A stretch of DNA of 64,000 nt from Pocillopora verrucosa (GCF_036669915.1 NC_089312.1:35629806-35693805), one strand, 5' to 3'. Positions 34,265-49,092 are shown, numbered from the stretch's first letter. Notes: a model not told the origin generated them from the sequence alone. Translations and numbers: made by a program.

Positions 34265-34650
34265 GGGCCGAGAGGAGTCCAACTCGGTCCGTAATCATAC
34301 GAGTGACTAACAAAATCAGACGAGCGCGAAGCGGGAGTCCGATTTGTTAATCACAGTATGATTACAGACAGAATTGGACGACAAGAAATCGTTTTACCAA
34401 TCAATCATAATCATTTTAATTTCCGAAAAAACAAAAACACCAAGAACAAATATCTCCAGTGGAGAAAATGTCTTTTGTTCAAAATTCCTCTATTTTGGAA
34501 ATTCCCAAGTTTTCTTTGGATAATTGGTTGTTGCTATGGTCACTGTGATCATTTCTGTGATTGGTGGATTAGCTAAGTGGACTTAGTATGATTGGCTGCT
34601 TCGACTGTCCGATTACAGGTGTCCAGTTACAGCCAACTGTCATTTGTTGT
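34265..34650. mobile_element. Short non-autonomous element, about 390 bp (copy 2 of 2)
   Basis: Second copy of the element at 5695-6105. It shares ATCATACGAGTGA, GCGAAGCGGGAGTCC, ATTACAGACAGAATTGGACGA, CCAGT(G/A)GAGA and CAGGTGTCC(A/G)(G/A)TTACAGCCAACTG in the same order and strand. Confidence 0.65.
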
Positions 34651-34693
34651 GGTGCAGAAAACTTTAGGTCAACGGGGTCAAGTTTCATGAACT

Positions 34694-34984
34694 TTGATTG
34701 GACCATTACATTTGCATATTTATGATGTCGACTATAAAGCCTCTAACAACCATCCATACAGCGTAGTTCACCATGACGACAAGACTCTCGTCGTACGCTT
34801 CCTTTCTCAAGCACCTAAAGCGATAGAATGTAGGCAGTGCCATACGGAGTTCCCTCGAAGAAAAATAGTGATACCACTTGATATTATTCTTTCACTTGAG
34901 GAAAAATGGATGTACCCTGACCCAAACAATCAAGGGGAAAAACTGTCGTCGACAAGATGTACAACGAAATTTTATTGTATATAA
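34694..34984 (+). CDS. Zn-binding ORF fragment, probably from a transposable element
   Basis: A 96-codon frame with CRQCHTEFPRR (CxxC), then IPLDIILSLEEKWMYPDPNN and a C-terminal RCTTKFYCI ending in TAA. From memory, the order CxxC-EFPRR-P.DI..S.EE.W.YPDP-TTKFYC resembles a family of repetitive ORFs in cnidarian and amphioxus genomes. The expected continuation (a second Cys pair and more C-terminal sequence) is cut by the stop. It starts directly after the short element at 34265-34650. Best read as a truncated mobile-element ORF. Confidence 0.4.
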   Translation: MIGPLHLHIYDVDYKASNNHPYSVVHHDDKTLVVRFLSQAPKAIECRQCHTEFPRRKIVIPLDIILSLEEKWMYPDPNNQGEKLSSTRCTTKFYCI

Positions 34985-35883
34985 CGCTCCTGCATTTTGA
35001 GCCGATTCCCATACTTCGACCCCGCCTACCTGGAAATTTCACTAGAAGTGAGATCAGCCCCCAGAATTTTGATTTAAGCAGAGCTAGGCTGCGGTGAAAT
35101 GTTGCGAGAAACAGTTGTGGTGTGAAGTGGTTTTCTATTGAGTACCATTGTCGTTGTCGTTCTTGTATTTCTACGTCTCCTGATTCGCGTCAATTCGCAA
35201 TTAATTGCCAACAGGGATCATTTGTAAAGTTATTTTAACGTTGATGAAAATACGAATCAATTAATGTTCACGCTAGATAAGGTGTGTAGGTCTTGATTAG
35301 CTTTGGTGGCACCCATACGAAAATATATAGAATTGTTTGCTATCGCAAGACCTGTCAGGAATGTAGGCAAGAAAGAAACGTCAGTGGATGCTGTTCTTTA
35401 AATACAGCAAATTGAATTATCTCTAACGTTACAGCGGTGATTTTTTCCCTTTGTTGTTGTTTGCGAGATTCCTAGACTTTGCCATAGTGAACTTATTGCT
35501 TATAATTTTTTAAGGGTTCTTGTTATTTATAACAAAAGAAGGCTAATGCAAATGATCCTCGCAGCCTAATTAAGGCTTTGCAACAGTGCTTGAAGGACGT
35601 CTATCAAAGAAATGATTACGAACATTATTAATGCTAAAATTAATTAAAAGATGATGATAAACAACTGGTAGCGTGGCCAATTTCTTCCCTTCCATTACAA
35701 GGGGTCACATTATCCAATTTCACTCGCATACTGAGATAAAATGGTTATTCATATTTTAGGGCAAACGTTCTTCAGGGAAATGTTTAGCCTGGCGCGAATT
35801 ATAATTTTCGAAACGCGGCATTTGGAGAGAATCTCTATCGTGTACAGTTAGTAACTAAGTGTGGAGGACTGAATTGAATCATC
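34985..35883. other. Gene-free spacer
   Basis: AT-rich sequence with no supported exon, RNA gene or repeat copy that I could match to others in the window. Confidence 0.45.
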
Positions 35884-37041
35884 GTGAAATTCTCAAAAGT
35901 CGTGACTCGAACTGTAACTGACTACATCGGTGTACCCTTTATCTCTTATGAACTACAATTTTTCTTGCGTACAAAGATAAACATCAATCATACAACGGTC
36001 CTCGAGACGATGATGTTCCTCAGTCCTGTCAGGGTAACAAACCCTGCACCCGTACCAGAAACAACCTTGAAACTCCTACACGGTGTTGTTCTCAGCATCG
36101 TACCCGTCCACAGTATGGTTATCAACATGATGAATACAACGACCAAGTTTTCTGCTCTTCCCATAGCAACCAATCCGTAGAAAAGTTGGTTTTGAGTCTC
36201 CAACCGAGCAAGGGTTCTGAGGCAATGGTGTTGGGTTCCATCCTATTTTGATGGAGGTCTCGATTGCAGGCCGAAGCGATAGTGAAGTGTCAAAAGGATT
36301 GAACCTGGCTTGTTCTTCGAAGAGACGTTTAAAGCTAAGACATCCCTTGACATCCATCTCACAATACTCGAAGTGGCCGTTTGGAAGGTCACAGTGCTAC
36401 AGCGAATGACTTGTTTTTCCCTCGCAGGTCCTTACGATGTCACAAGTAATCGCGCGTAGCATCTCTAATAAAATTTGGAAATCGCACAAACTGGGAGCCA
36501 ATGCAAATTTGGTCAGTTCTTCGCAACCACATGGAACGAACGGAACGTTAGCTTCAGCATGAAGTTCAATGGCTGTATGAGTTTGAATCTTTCTACCATC
36601 TTTGAAACTTCGCCAGTTAAGATGGCCATCCACTTTAACTTCGGCAGTAACAATCACACGAGCACAACAGAGGCTGTCGTTATTCTTGATGGTGACCACA
36701 GTTTGCTTCATGCGTTTGAAAGTCTCAGGATGCGAATGGCCAGGTTTCATCTTTCTCTTTTCACCACTTCCACGAGGTGAACTTCGGACATGTGTAAAAG
36801 AAATCTGGAATGAATCATTCATTTCAAAGTTCTCGTTGGAATTCAAGGTAGGAGCCATTTGCTGTAGCATAGCATCCACACGACCACTTCCATTTAACCA
36901 TTCTTTCGCCAAAAAACCATGATAATCGAAGGACTTCCGGAGTCGTTCGCTGGACAAATGGAAGTAAACGCGACCGTTTTCAGGGATCCGGTAGCGACGA
37001 ATAAAGCTGAATAAGGTTTTGTGGGCTGCGGTGAATGACAT
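35878..37041 (-). pseudogene. Polinton/Maverick-like DNA polymerase B, broken N-terminal part
   Basis: The minus-strand frame 36397-37041 (MSFTAAHKTLFSFIRRYRIP; later KNNDSLCCARVIVTAEVKVD and VPCGCEELTKFALAP) matches what I know of the N-terminal region of protein-primed PolB-type ORFs in Polintons. Further along the same strand in other frames come GCLSFKRLF, LRIGCYGKSRKLGRCIHHVD, NHTVDGYDAENNTV, a stop, then EFQGCFWYGCRVCYPD and a second stop (about 35880-36357). VDGYDAENNTV followed by a QGCFWxGC block is the signature of this polymerase group. Several frame changes and stops show it is dead. The exonuclease, palm and thumb motifs are absent. Confidence 0.6.
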
Positions 37042-37089
37042 CTGTGAGCTCTCCGACCAACTTTTGTTGAGGGATAAGTTGCCCCATCT

Positions 37090-37323
37090 CTACTCTGTCG
37101 ATCCAGGAACGGATTCAGCGTAAACGACCTGCTTCGGTAAATTGTACACTTCCGCCAAGTTGTCCTTGAAAGGCACATTTCCAATGGGATTGTATCTCTC
37201 GAACTCGTCTTTCCACTGATCTTCACGGGTTTCGAGCTCGTGACATTTGCTCTCCAAATGTTTCACCTTCCCGTTGGATCCCAGCAATAAACATGTCAAG
37301 TTTTGTATCACTTGTGAAGCCAT
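37090..37323 (-). CDS. Small Polinton-associated ORF
   Basis: A 77-codon frame lies upstream of the polymerase remnant on the same strand and directly downstream of the next small ORF, with which it is nearly contiguous (stop of that one at 37325). The translation starts MASQVIQNLTCLL and contains LESKCHELETREDQWKDEF, a short charged helix. It is intact, but its function is unknown. The tight same-strand packing with the other two frames fits a compact mobile-element gene array, not a host gene. Confidence 0.45.
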   Translation of the reverse strand: MASQVIQNLTCLLLGSNGKVKHLESKCHELETREDQWKDEFERYNPIGNVPFKDNLAEVYNLPKQVVYAESVPGSTE

Positions 37324-37324
37324 A

Positions 37325-37645
37325 CTAACGGAGACAGTTGCAAAATGCTTTGTTCAATCCTCTCCGGAAGCCAGCACCTTGTTTGCGTCGTTCTAATGAA
37401 TTTCTTCGCTTAGCCAATTCTCGCAAGACTTGTTTGTGATGTTTTAATCTAGCTGCGGTTGGAGGTGACAAAGGTACTCGATTCTTAAGTAAATTTAACA
37501 CAAACTCACTCGCGGCATCGACCTGATCACTGTTGGCATGTTGCAACATATCCTCTCGAACGTTTCGATTTCCCTCTCTCTCAAGATGGATATCAAGAAC
37601 GCCCGATGTCTCTGTGTTCGTTTTATCGTCTGAATGGAAAGCCAC
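37325..37645 (-). CDS. Small basic Polinton-type protein
   Basis: A 106-codon frame. The acidic N-terminal half is followed by VPLSPPTAARLKHHKQVLRE and LAKRRNSLERRKQGAGF. The pattern of a short hydrophobic-plus-lysine block, then RLKxHKxxLRxLAxR and a K/R-rich end is one I associate with a small conserved ORF of Polinton and related adenovirus-like elements. The usual glycine-rich GGFLPxLL end is not kept (GAGFRRGLNKAF), so it is probably decayed at the C-terminus. First in a three-ORF array on the minus strand. Confidence 0.5.
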   Translation of the reverse strand: MAFHSDDKTNTETSGVLDIHLEREGNRNVREDMLQHANSDQVDAASEFVLNLLKNRVPLSPPTAARLKHHKQVLRELAKRRNSLERRKQGAGFRRGLNKAFCNCLR

Positions 37646-38662
37646 TCCTTCTTGGTCTGTGACGATAATAATTTACATTTGTTAAAATGGCTTTGCGTGA
37701 CACTCTTTCGTGATTTTCCGTACCGTGACCACTATCAGGAGCGTTGCGTGATTTTGTAACGTAACCAAAATTTCAAGTCGGCCATTTTTTGGTGCACGGG
37801 TGAAATCCTGCCTTCTCATCGGTCAAAGAATTTACGTGACCACAGCCTCAAACATAAGGATATAGGGGTATCACCTTTGGCTACGAGCATTTGACACCCG
37901 AGGATAAAGAAACGGTAGCCATGTTGACTGATTTGTGAGAACTTCACGAATGCTTATTTTTTCCTGTTTATGATGTGCTGGGCGCTGTCCACTGGGGAAG
38001 AGTACATGTTCCGCTTGTCATTTAAGGAAATTTTTAATATTAAAATTGTTTTATTGAAAAACCTGTTGTTTTTTTTCTTATTCCCATCTCACCCTGCTTA
38101 ACCTCCAAAATACTTTGGCGTGACATTTTGTCACATGACTCGTGACAATCATAGCCCTTAAAGCCAAGCTATTGTACATCTCATGAATTCACTAACATTT
38201 CTGGTCACGCGAAAAATGGTTGCGAGGGGCCGACCTTGCTACTATTTTTCATGCTCACAGAAGATGTAAAGCGCGTGTTTCAGTTCATATCAGACGAAAA
38301 TAGCATCTATTAAAAGTCCGCTGACTTGTTCGAACTTGGGCGCAAGCCAGCATCTTGTAGCTCAAGTACTCACACAACATTGACACATTATCGTTTTTTT
38401 CTCCAATCCGGTTAAAGGAAGCCGTTGCTGTATGTGTATGCCTAAGTTCCACAGCAACAATACAATTTTTTAGAATGGTGTGATCTACTGTATTCATGAA
38501 GTTTTATCTCTCCTCATCGAGTAAGTTGAAAAATAACTTAAACAACGAGGCTAATTCAAGAGTCACCTTTTTTTTATCTCTCGTCCAACATGAAATACGA
38601 AATCTGAATAATGAAAAGTGCATTTGGTAAGGGAAATTCGAGATGCACAAAACAGTTGCTGT
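37646..38662. other. Spacer between the Polinton remnant and the Ly6 gene
   Basis: No supported gene. Repeated CGTGA-containing phrases (TGGCTTTGCGTGACACTCTTTCGTGA near 37688; GGCGTGACATTTTGTCACATGAC near 38118) suggest old mobile sequence. No terminal repeat could be paired with confidence. Confidence 0.35.
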
Positions 38663-40557
38663 TCAGTAGTCTTTAAGATAAGAAAGAGCGGAAATTATTA
38701 CAGGAAGTAGGAAAAAGTGGCCTGAAAGTGGCATGGTACTTTGTGAAGTAACGATTGGACTGCATAAATCTCCATTGCAGCAAGTGATGTTGCATTTCAC
38801 TTTATAGCCTCCACCACTGATCTTTTGACACACTTTAAGTTGTTCCCTAGCATCGTCGCACATTTTCTTGGTAGCACAGCCGTAGAAATAGCTTTTAATC
38901 GAACCAACGCTAGCCTCGACTTCAGTGGAAATATTAGCGCAGTTGTCTGCTATTTCAGGACATTCAATCTTCTCGCTTGACTTGCCACAATCATACAGCG
39001 ATGACGAGCTTAGGCAGTGATGGCATTTCAAACCGCTAACTGCGATAAAGGAGAAACAAACTACGCTTAATGTAAATAACAATTGTATGATCACCTGGAG
39101 TTTTGAAAGCTAAATTGACAAGAGTTTCCTCTCAAAAAAGCTTCTAGCGGGACGATTTTTGTCATGGGGACTCTGATTCCTCATTTCCTTCAGCCACTAA
39201 ACGTTGATAGGGGAGTGCCTTCCCCCACAAAAAATGATTATAAAAGAAAGGAAACGCTAAATATCTCGCGGTGTTGACTAGATTTCCGCGCATGCCTGAG
39301 ATTTCAGCATTGTGCATCCGGGACATAGAATTTTTGCGAGACTACATGCATGATCAATAACATGTATTTCGTTATTTAATGGTATTGCAAATAAGCTCCT
39401 GACGGACAATAATCAACTGATGCTTGTAATATCTCGAAAGTTCTAAAAATTACACTCCCATACAACTAATATAAAGGGCCTTTGGCGATAGCTCATTGCG
39501 TGACCTCCTCTTCGTTAACCCTTTAACTTATAGAAGTGATCACCATGAAACTTCTCCCTATAATCCTAGCATTATCCAGCAAATGGGTAATGAGAATATT
39601 CAAACTTATCAGTTAGAAGGTGTTGTCTTGATCTAACACCAAATTCTCATTACTAATTTACAAGGAAATATATAGCAGCTTGAGGGGAGAATTTACAATT
39701 TGATCTTGGGAGTTAAGCGGTTAACACGATAAGTTCGTCAGTTTCAACCAAATATATTCCTGGCTATGAAAACAGAAGCGGCAAGTTTACCCCTAACAAG
39801 TCATATGACCAAGTGTGACAAGGTTTTTTATAAGGAAAATAATTGGGTTTCATCAATTGAGTTCATGATGGAAATATGCTTTCGAAGAAACTCTCAGGGT
39901 GGCCAATTTACGTTGTCAACTGAATGATAAAGCCAGTTTATGTAGTTAGACTCCACCGACGCAACACCACACTTTCCTTAGAGACGTAGCCCGCTTGTTC
40001 ATCTCCTATTTTAAAGAACGCTTTTAAAACTTAGCTTGTGCCCGTAAAACACGGAATGCGCTAACGGAAAGGGTCACGTAACACAGCGTAAACCAGGTCT
40101 CTTGGCAGTTTCGTTTTGTACTGTATTAATATTGTTAATCATTCATTGCAAGTTACTTCGGCCATTATTGAGATTTTTTTCAATAGAGCTATCATCAATA
40201 AATGTATTCGTCAGCGATTTTACTGAAGGAAAACGTGGATTTCTATATAAACTTAAACATGGTATCGAAACTTCAAGTGGAGCTGATCTGGGAGAGCACA
40301 TAACTCGGGAGAGATTCAGACTAGAGAGCCATTGTATACAAGGGTGGGCCAAAACTTGCCCTACGAAAAACCAATCTCTCTCACTGCAAAAAATATGATC
40401 CAATACACCAATACATATTGAAAAAAGCTGACAAACCGTATGTTTAATTACGTAATCGGCTGAGCTCTAAATTCAACGCCTTCGACTTACCTGCAACGAG
40501 CGGAAGAATTAAACCCACTAACAGAATTGTGATGCGGCCAGTAATCTTCATGCTCAT
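38663..40557 (-). CDS. Ly6/uPAR (three-finger) GPI-anchored surface protein
   Basis: Two exons: 40491-40557 (22 codons plus 1 base, MSMKITGRITILLVGLIL, a signal peptide) and 38663-39039. They join at a pyrimidine-rich acceptor to read VSGLKCHHC. The mature domain has 12 cysteines, starting CHHC and ending with the family's CCxxDxC signature (CCNGDLCSP, with Ser where Asn is usual). A hydrophobic C-terminus (FFLLPVIISALSYL) after a small-residue stretch fits GPI attachment. Such proteins sit on the outer cell surface and bind proteins through the three-finger fold; the partner is unknown. Odd: the second exon's frame is also open upstream to an ATG at 39094 that gives another good signal peptide (MIIQLLFTLSVVCFSFIA), so two alternative leaders are possible. 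The 1.45-kb intron holds a MITE and a hairpin-repeat copy. Confidence 0.8.
39525..39722. mobile_element. CCCTTTAACTCCC-type MITE, complete copy
   Basis: Begins AACCCTTTAACTTATAGAAGTG and ends CTTGGGAGTTAAGCGGTTAA, so the ends are inverted. Internal phrases ACTTATCAG, TTGTCTTGATCTAACA and CTAATTTACAAGGAAATAT match the copy at 40976. Confidence 0.8.
39883..39992. repeat. Hairpin-repeat family, partial copy (2 of 4)
   Basis: Contains GGTGGCCAATTTACGTTGTCAACT and CACCGACGCAACACCACA. These are the flanks of the hairpin repeat seen at 25800 and 55425. The hairpin itself is not visible here. Confidence 0.5.
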
Positions 40558-40975
40558 AAATAATTGACCAAAGCGAAATTTTGGAGCAGGAGGGTCTTAA
40601 ATTGGACAGGATATGAACCTCAAAATCACAAAACGAGTCTCTCTCACTTCACCAAGTATGCTGAGTCACTCAAACAAACAAACGTAACGCAAGATTAAGC
40701 ATCGCCAACATTCTTCTCCATTGTACTCCGGGACACTGTCATTGGCTTTAACTTGCCCATGAACAATATTTCTGAAGTAAACCAATAATTTCTCGTTTGT
40801 GCCATGGAGCGTTTTATGTTAGGCCTTTGATCATATGAATTTTAAGTAACCTTCTGTCTTAAATATGTTTTAGCTTGTTTGGATGTTAGAGGATGGTTAA
40901 AAGGTAATTGAAATATGATTTGTTTTGCTTTCGCGCCATGTGTTTTCAAATGTAAGGGTGAAAATTTCGTTTTAA

Positions 40976-41178
40976 ACCCTTTAACTCCCAGAAGTGATTG
41001 ACACGACACTTCTCTTTATAATATCCTCACATTATTCAGCAAACAGGTTATGAGAATACTCAAACTTATCAAGTGCAAGTTGTTATCTTGATCTAACATA
41101 AAATTCTTATAACTGATTTACAAGGAAATGTGTAGCAGCTAGTAGGGAGAATTAACATCAAGATCTTGGGAGTTTTAG
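40976..41178. mobile_element. CCCTTTAACTCCC-type MITE, complete copy
   Basis: Starts AACCCTTTAACTCCCAGAAGTG and ends CTTGGGAGTTTTAGGGTTAA. The ends are inverted, length is about 205 bp, and order and content match 39525-39722. Confidence 0.8.
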
Positions 41179-41194
41179 GGTTAATTATACTTGA

Positions 41195-41270
41195 ATCACT
41201 AATTTACAAGGAAATATGTTGCAGCTAGAGGGGAGAATTAACAATCAGATCTTGGGAGTTAAAGGGTTAA
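41195..41270. mobile_element. CCCTTTAACTCCC-type MITE, right-half fragment
   Basis: CACTAATTTACAAGGAAATATG through TCTTGGGAGTTAAAGGGTTAA, which is the right third of the 210-bp element. It directly follows the complete copy, suggesting a nested or partial duplication. Confidence 0.7.
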
Positions 41271-42072
41271 GTGAAAAGTAAAGTGGATGAACCCCGATGA
41301 ACAATAATAGCATGCTTTACCCTTACAATAAAACCTTTCGACTTCCGGTGTAGCGAGAAAATGGTAACAAGGTTATGTAAGGGGACACGAAATAAACCCA
41401 TACTTTAACTTGGAAGAGTGCTTTACATCCGATCGAGTGTGAAAAATTCTGCGGCTGAGAATCTGTAACTTAGAATCAAGTCCAGATAATCTCAGAAACA
41501 GAAAACCTAGGGAATGATTCTCAGGAATTTCTCGTGTAGACGGTCTAAAAGGATTCCCAAATATGACAATTTTAATCTTAGGTCGACAATGCAGTAGTGC
41601 AACACATCCCGGCCTAAGAAACCCAGGAGTGGCAATCAAGATGATAATAGCTACATATCTGCTGACACTTAATTGGCAATAAGAGGAACAAGGTTGCAAA
41701 CCTTGGGCTTCTACACTTGCCTCTAGCTATCAGGCAGGATGCTACTGACAATAAGAACAAGAAACACACCACGACATAAATCAACACTGACTTTATTTAT
41801 TTACAGAGGCAATGTCAGCGGCAAGATCATTTCTGTCTGAGCAACGACACCGCTGTTCTTACCAGTGAACAAAACTTAACCCTTCTCAACTCCACCCAAC
41901 TTAAAGTGTAGTAACACTAACAGTTCCTTTGGTCTAAACACCTACATTACTTCTGAAAACAGGAAGCTCCAACAAGAGATTTGTTGTTAATTAAGCTAAT
42001 AAAAAAAGACTTAAATCAGTGTTGATTTAAAGGTGCTTTTTCCTAATTCTGCAATATTCTTTGAAGAGGAAT

Positions 42073-45271
<3,199 letters not shown>

Positions 45272-45289
45272 GGTTTTGCCTTCGAATCA

Positions 45290-45310
45290 AGACCAAAAGA
45301 GAGAGAAACG
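45290..45310 (-). promoter_or_regulatory. TOP-like pyrimidine tract of RPS27
   Basis: Read on the minus strand, TTTCTCTCTCTTTTGG lies about 25 bases upstream of the RPS27 ATG. Ribosomal protein transcripts usually begin with a C inside such a tract (5' terminal oligopyrimidine), which places them under growth-dependent translation control. The exact start site is inferred. Confidence 0.6.
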
Positions 45311-45563
45311 TGCGCAGTGCCAAGACATATCAGGGGAGGCCGGGAAAAAATTTCAGGGCCACAGTTGCACAACGTGTTGCAATAAGGGACTGGGTACCAC
45401 AACAAAGAAAATGAAGCTCATAGTGAATAGGGGAGTTTCAGTTTTAAGGTTACGTGTAGAAACAATGAATAAGTATTTTTGTTGTTAGCTTTAGGTAGAT
45501 CTGATGGTTCAATTTGTGGACCAGATAACCTTAACTACGGTTTCTAAGTAAGAGTTTTCAGTT

Positions 45564-45809
45564 TTGCAAACGCGCCAATTAAGAATTTCTCACAGAGGTG
45601 AAGGTGTATATATAGTAGCGGATATTAACCGAGCTGCGAGACGGCGTGATTTTGTCTCATCGGCTGCTCGAAGGAGGATAGTACTTGCTGATCATTCTGT
45701 TGAACACATCCAAAATTGGATACAACAAGGTACTTATCTGAACAACTGGTCACTTGATCTATCAAATAAAGTTTCAGATGAACACATACCCTGGAACTAC
45801 ACCAATTGA
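45564..45809 (+). CDS. Small unrecognised ORF
   Basis: An 81-codon frame with a basic patch (RAARRRDFVSSAARRRIV) and a tryptophan-containing C-terminus (NWSLDLSNKVSDEHIPWNYT). The composition is protein-like and the frame could be part of a larger relic, since it opens without a good start context. No family is recognised. It lies about 290 bases upstream of the RPS27 start, on the opposite strand, so a divergent gene is possible but unproven. Confidence 0.25.
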   Translation: MQTRQLRISHRGEGVYIVADINRAARRRDFVSSAARRRIVLADHSVEHIQNWIQQGTYLNNWSLDLSNKVSDEHIPWNYTN

Positions 45810-46169
45810 GTTACCTTCCACTAGATACCTGGTATCCCCTCAAAAATGGAATGACACACTAGATAGGATCAGAACTTCTGACTTGAGACAAATTGAAGTT
45901 TAACTTTAAAAGTAATTTAGGTTTACGAATCAGTGAGTTTTTATGATTCATCACAATGTAAGTGTATTTTAAGTGGATTGCTGTACTTGGTGAGTATGAA
46001 TTAAAGCATGCTAGTTTTATTTTATTTATCTCTGACATAACCTAGTAGCTTTCGGAGATATTAAATGCAAAGGAAATCTGAATCTGTTATTAGGCGCTTT
46101 TTTTCTCTGTTGTGTAGTATTGGTAAGTTGTAGGACCATAATGGTGTTGCACAGTAAGTATCTTTATTA

Positions 46170-46370
46170 CGACAACAGTTATAATCATAATAACTATAAT
46201 GATAAATCACGATGATAATAATAAATTGTCATAATAATAAGAATTTTCAAGCCTCCAAAAATATATATATTTCTAAAATATTCTAAGGTAAAAGAAAAGG
46301 TAAATGATATCTATGATAATAACAATAATAATAACAATGACAACAATAATGAAAATAATAATTATATGGG
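46170..46370. repeat. (ATA/ATG)n-type microsatellite region
   Basis: Interrupted runs of ATAATA, ATGATAAT and AACAATAATAATAACAATG over about 200 bp, directly left of the fold-back element. Confidence 0.7.
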
Positions 46371-46919
46371 TTGTGGTTACACTAGCCCTTTTACCCATGG
46401 GTAAATAGCATTTGCGCATGGGCAAGGACATTTTTGTGCATAACCGCTTTCCCCGGACTGAAACTGCCCTAGGGTTATTTCCATAGATACATCAAAAAGA
46501 ACAAAAGAATTTCCCACGACAGTTCCTGAACTGAAAAGTTCTGTTTATCTGCTCCCTGAGGCGGCTTGACCAATCATAAAGCAGAATGTAGCTAATATAG
46601 GAAATCGCCTGCAGTGTTTTGAAGTGACCTCCGATGTGCTTGGCTGATTTTTAGCCTTCTTCGGTGTCTTCTTACAAAAAACTGCTGGACTGTTATATTT
46701 ATGGAGGACTGTCGTATAGCAGGCAGGAGAATCACTGACATTTAGCTTAATAGATCTCAATTTGTAACATCCATGTTGCTCTGTACTTTTCCTGCCAATT
46801 TGTCAGGTCAGTGAACTCATATCTAATTATATTTGACCCTGAAAAGGGGTAGTCTCTCATATAGCGGGTTCTGAAATAACTAATAATTAACTGATAGATA
46901 TAGCAGAATGGTAAAGTGA

Positions 46920-47870
46920 GTGGGTACAGAGGGTCAGTGAACAGAGCGCACAGTGGACCAGTGAGTACAGAGGACCAGAGGAACAGTGGGAACAGAGGAA
47001 TAGTGGGAATAGAGGACCAGTGGAACAGTAGGCACAGAGGACCAGAGAAACAGTGGGAACAGAGGACCAGTAGGAACAGAGGACCAGTGGGTACAGAGGA
47101 CCAGAGGAACAGTGAGAACAGAAGACCGGTGGGAACAGAGGAACAGTGGGTCCAGAGGGCCAGAAGGTACAGAGGACCAGAGGGCACAGAAGACCAGTGG
47201 GTGAGAGGACCAGTGGGCACAGTGGACCTGAAGAACAGTGGGTGAGAGGACTGGTTGTAGAGAGGACCAGTGGGAACAGAGGACCAGAGGAACAGTAAGA
47301 ACAGAGGACCAGTGGGTACAGAGGACCAGAGAAACAGTGGGCCCAGAGGACCAGAGGAACAGTGGGCCCAGAGGATCAGAGGACCAGTGGGTACAGAGGA
47401 CCAGAGGACCAGTGGGTACAGAGGACCAGAGGAACAGTGGGAACAGAGGACCAGAGGACCAGTGGGTACAGAGGACCAGAGGACCAGTGGTTATAGAGGA
47501 CCAGAAGAACAGTGGGAACAGAGAACCAGAGGACCAGTAAGTACAGAGGACCAGAAGACCAGAGGAACAGTGGGAACAGAGGACCAGTGGGTACAGAGGA
47601 GCAGAGGGTACAGAGGATCAGAGGAACAGTGGGAACAGAGGACCAGGGGAACAGTGGGTACAGAGGACCAGTGGGTACAGAGGACCAGTGGGTATAGAGG
47701 ACCAGTGGGTACAGAGGACCAGAAGAACAGTTGGAACAGAGGACCAGAGGACCAGTGGGGACAGAGGACCAGTGGGTACAGAGGACCAGAGGAACAGTAG
47801 GATCAGAGGAACAGTGGGATCAGAGGACCAGTGGGTACAGAGGACCAGAGAAAAAAGTGGGAACAGAAGA
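46920..47870 (+). repeat. Minisatellite, 17-bp core unit GGACCAGTGGGTACAGA
   Basis: About 950 bp of units GGACCAGTGGGTACAGA, GGAACAGTGGGAACAGA and an 8-bp half unit GGACCAGA in mixed order. The plus strand is nearly free of T. Because units are not multiples of three, all three frames stay open for long stretches (up to 176 codons, GTEDQ/RGPE-rich). These are repeat artefacts, not genes. Confidence 0.9.
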
Positions 47871-48924
47871 CATAAAGGCACCAGTTGGGACAGTGCCAGA
47901 AGACACCCAAAATTGTTGAAATCCTATGGCTGTATTTAAAGTTATTCATATAAGGTAGCAAATCATTTTTCAACTCTGAACCTTGTGTTTCTGTACTGTC
48001 AGAATATTATTTAATGTTTTTTTCCTTTCAGTCACAAGTCTAAAAGGCTGAGTTTAGGTGTAGGGCAAAATTTTTTCCCTATGCAAAATGTGAAAAATAT
48101 TAAGCTTTTCTAGTTACCGCATCATATTCCCCTAAAGTTTAAGTGTTGAAGTTTTTTCAGACTTGTTGTAAAATATGTTTTATTATATAATCAATAAGGA
48201 TGCTACAAACTTCCACCTTGTTCCAATCAAAGCAACTTAGCTATACCTTTTCCACTTAACAGACAATTTATTTGACCACAAACAAAGCTATTCCTTATTA
48301 CTAACCAAATTATATAATAATTAAAAGCTTTCTCGTTTTTATGACAAAATCCCTAACCAGAACTTAAATCATACTTTTCTCCTTGAATATTTCAAATTGA
48401 CACACTTTAGAATTGTTATATATCAGCTGGTAACTTCTTATAGAATGATCACTTTATGACACTCATCTCTATTGTTTGTATGTGCCATTGCAATCTGTAG
48501 CCAGGATTTCCCTGAGAGAATTCAAAGTTACAACAGGAGCCTATAAGTTCTCAGTGAAAATTTTTGTCTAAGGTAGCAGAGGGTAATAAATGTTCCCTCT
48601 CACAGAAAAATCTTCCTAGTAGGTATTCCATAACCTTATGATTTGACCCTTTCACTCCTCGTGGGAGTAATATGAATGCCCATAACACCAAAGCATTCAA
48701 AATTCACACAAATTATCAACTAAGGGATTGAGTTTGATTGGCCACCAAATTCTCAGATCCTAAACTACATGTAGAGAATGGCAAAGCAGTTTTACAATAG
48801 ACAAAAGCTTTGTGTTCTGGCACCTAGGCCAAATCAATATTATCATCCTCTGGATCAATATGGTGTTCCTGGCAGAGTCGAGCCTTCTGTGGGTGCTTGT
48901 CTAGGAATTTGTTAAAAAGTTCCT

Positions 48925-49092
48925 CTGTACCCACTGTTCCTCTGGTCCTCTGTGCCCACTGTTCCTCTGTTCCCACTGTTCCTCTGCCCCTCTGTACCCA
49001 CTGGTCCTCTGTGCCCACTGTTCCTCTGGTCTCACTGTTCCTCTGGTCCTCTGTACCCCATAGTCCTCTGTTGACTGATCCTCCGTACCCAC
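48925..49092 (-). repeat. Inverted block of the same minisatellite
   Basis: The complement of the GGACCAG/GGAACAG units (CTCTGTACCCACTGGTCCTC on the plus strand), about 165 bp, facing the large block 1.05 kb away. Confidence 0.9.

Noticed and set aside
47270..47800. 176-codon open frame
   Set aside because: It only reads the 17-bp minisatellite. All frames are open because the plus strand lacks T and so has almost no stop codons.
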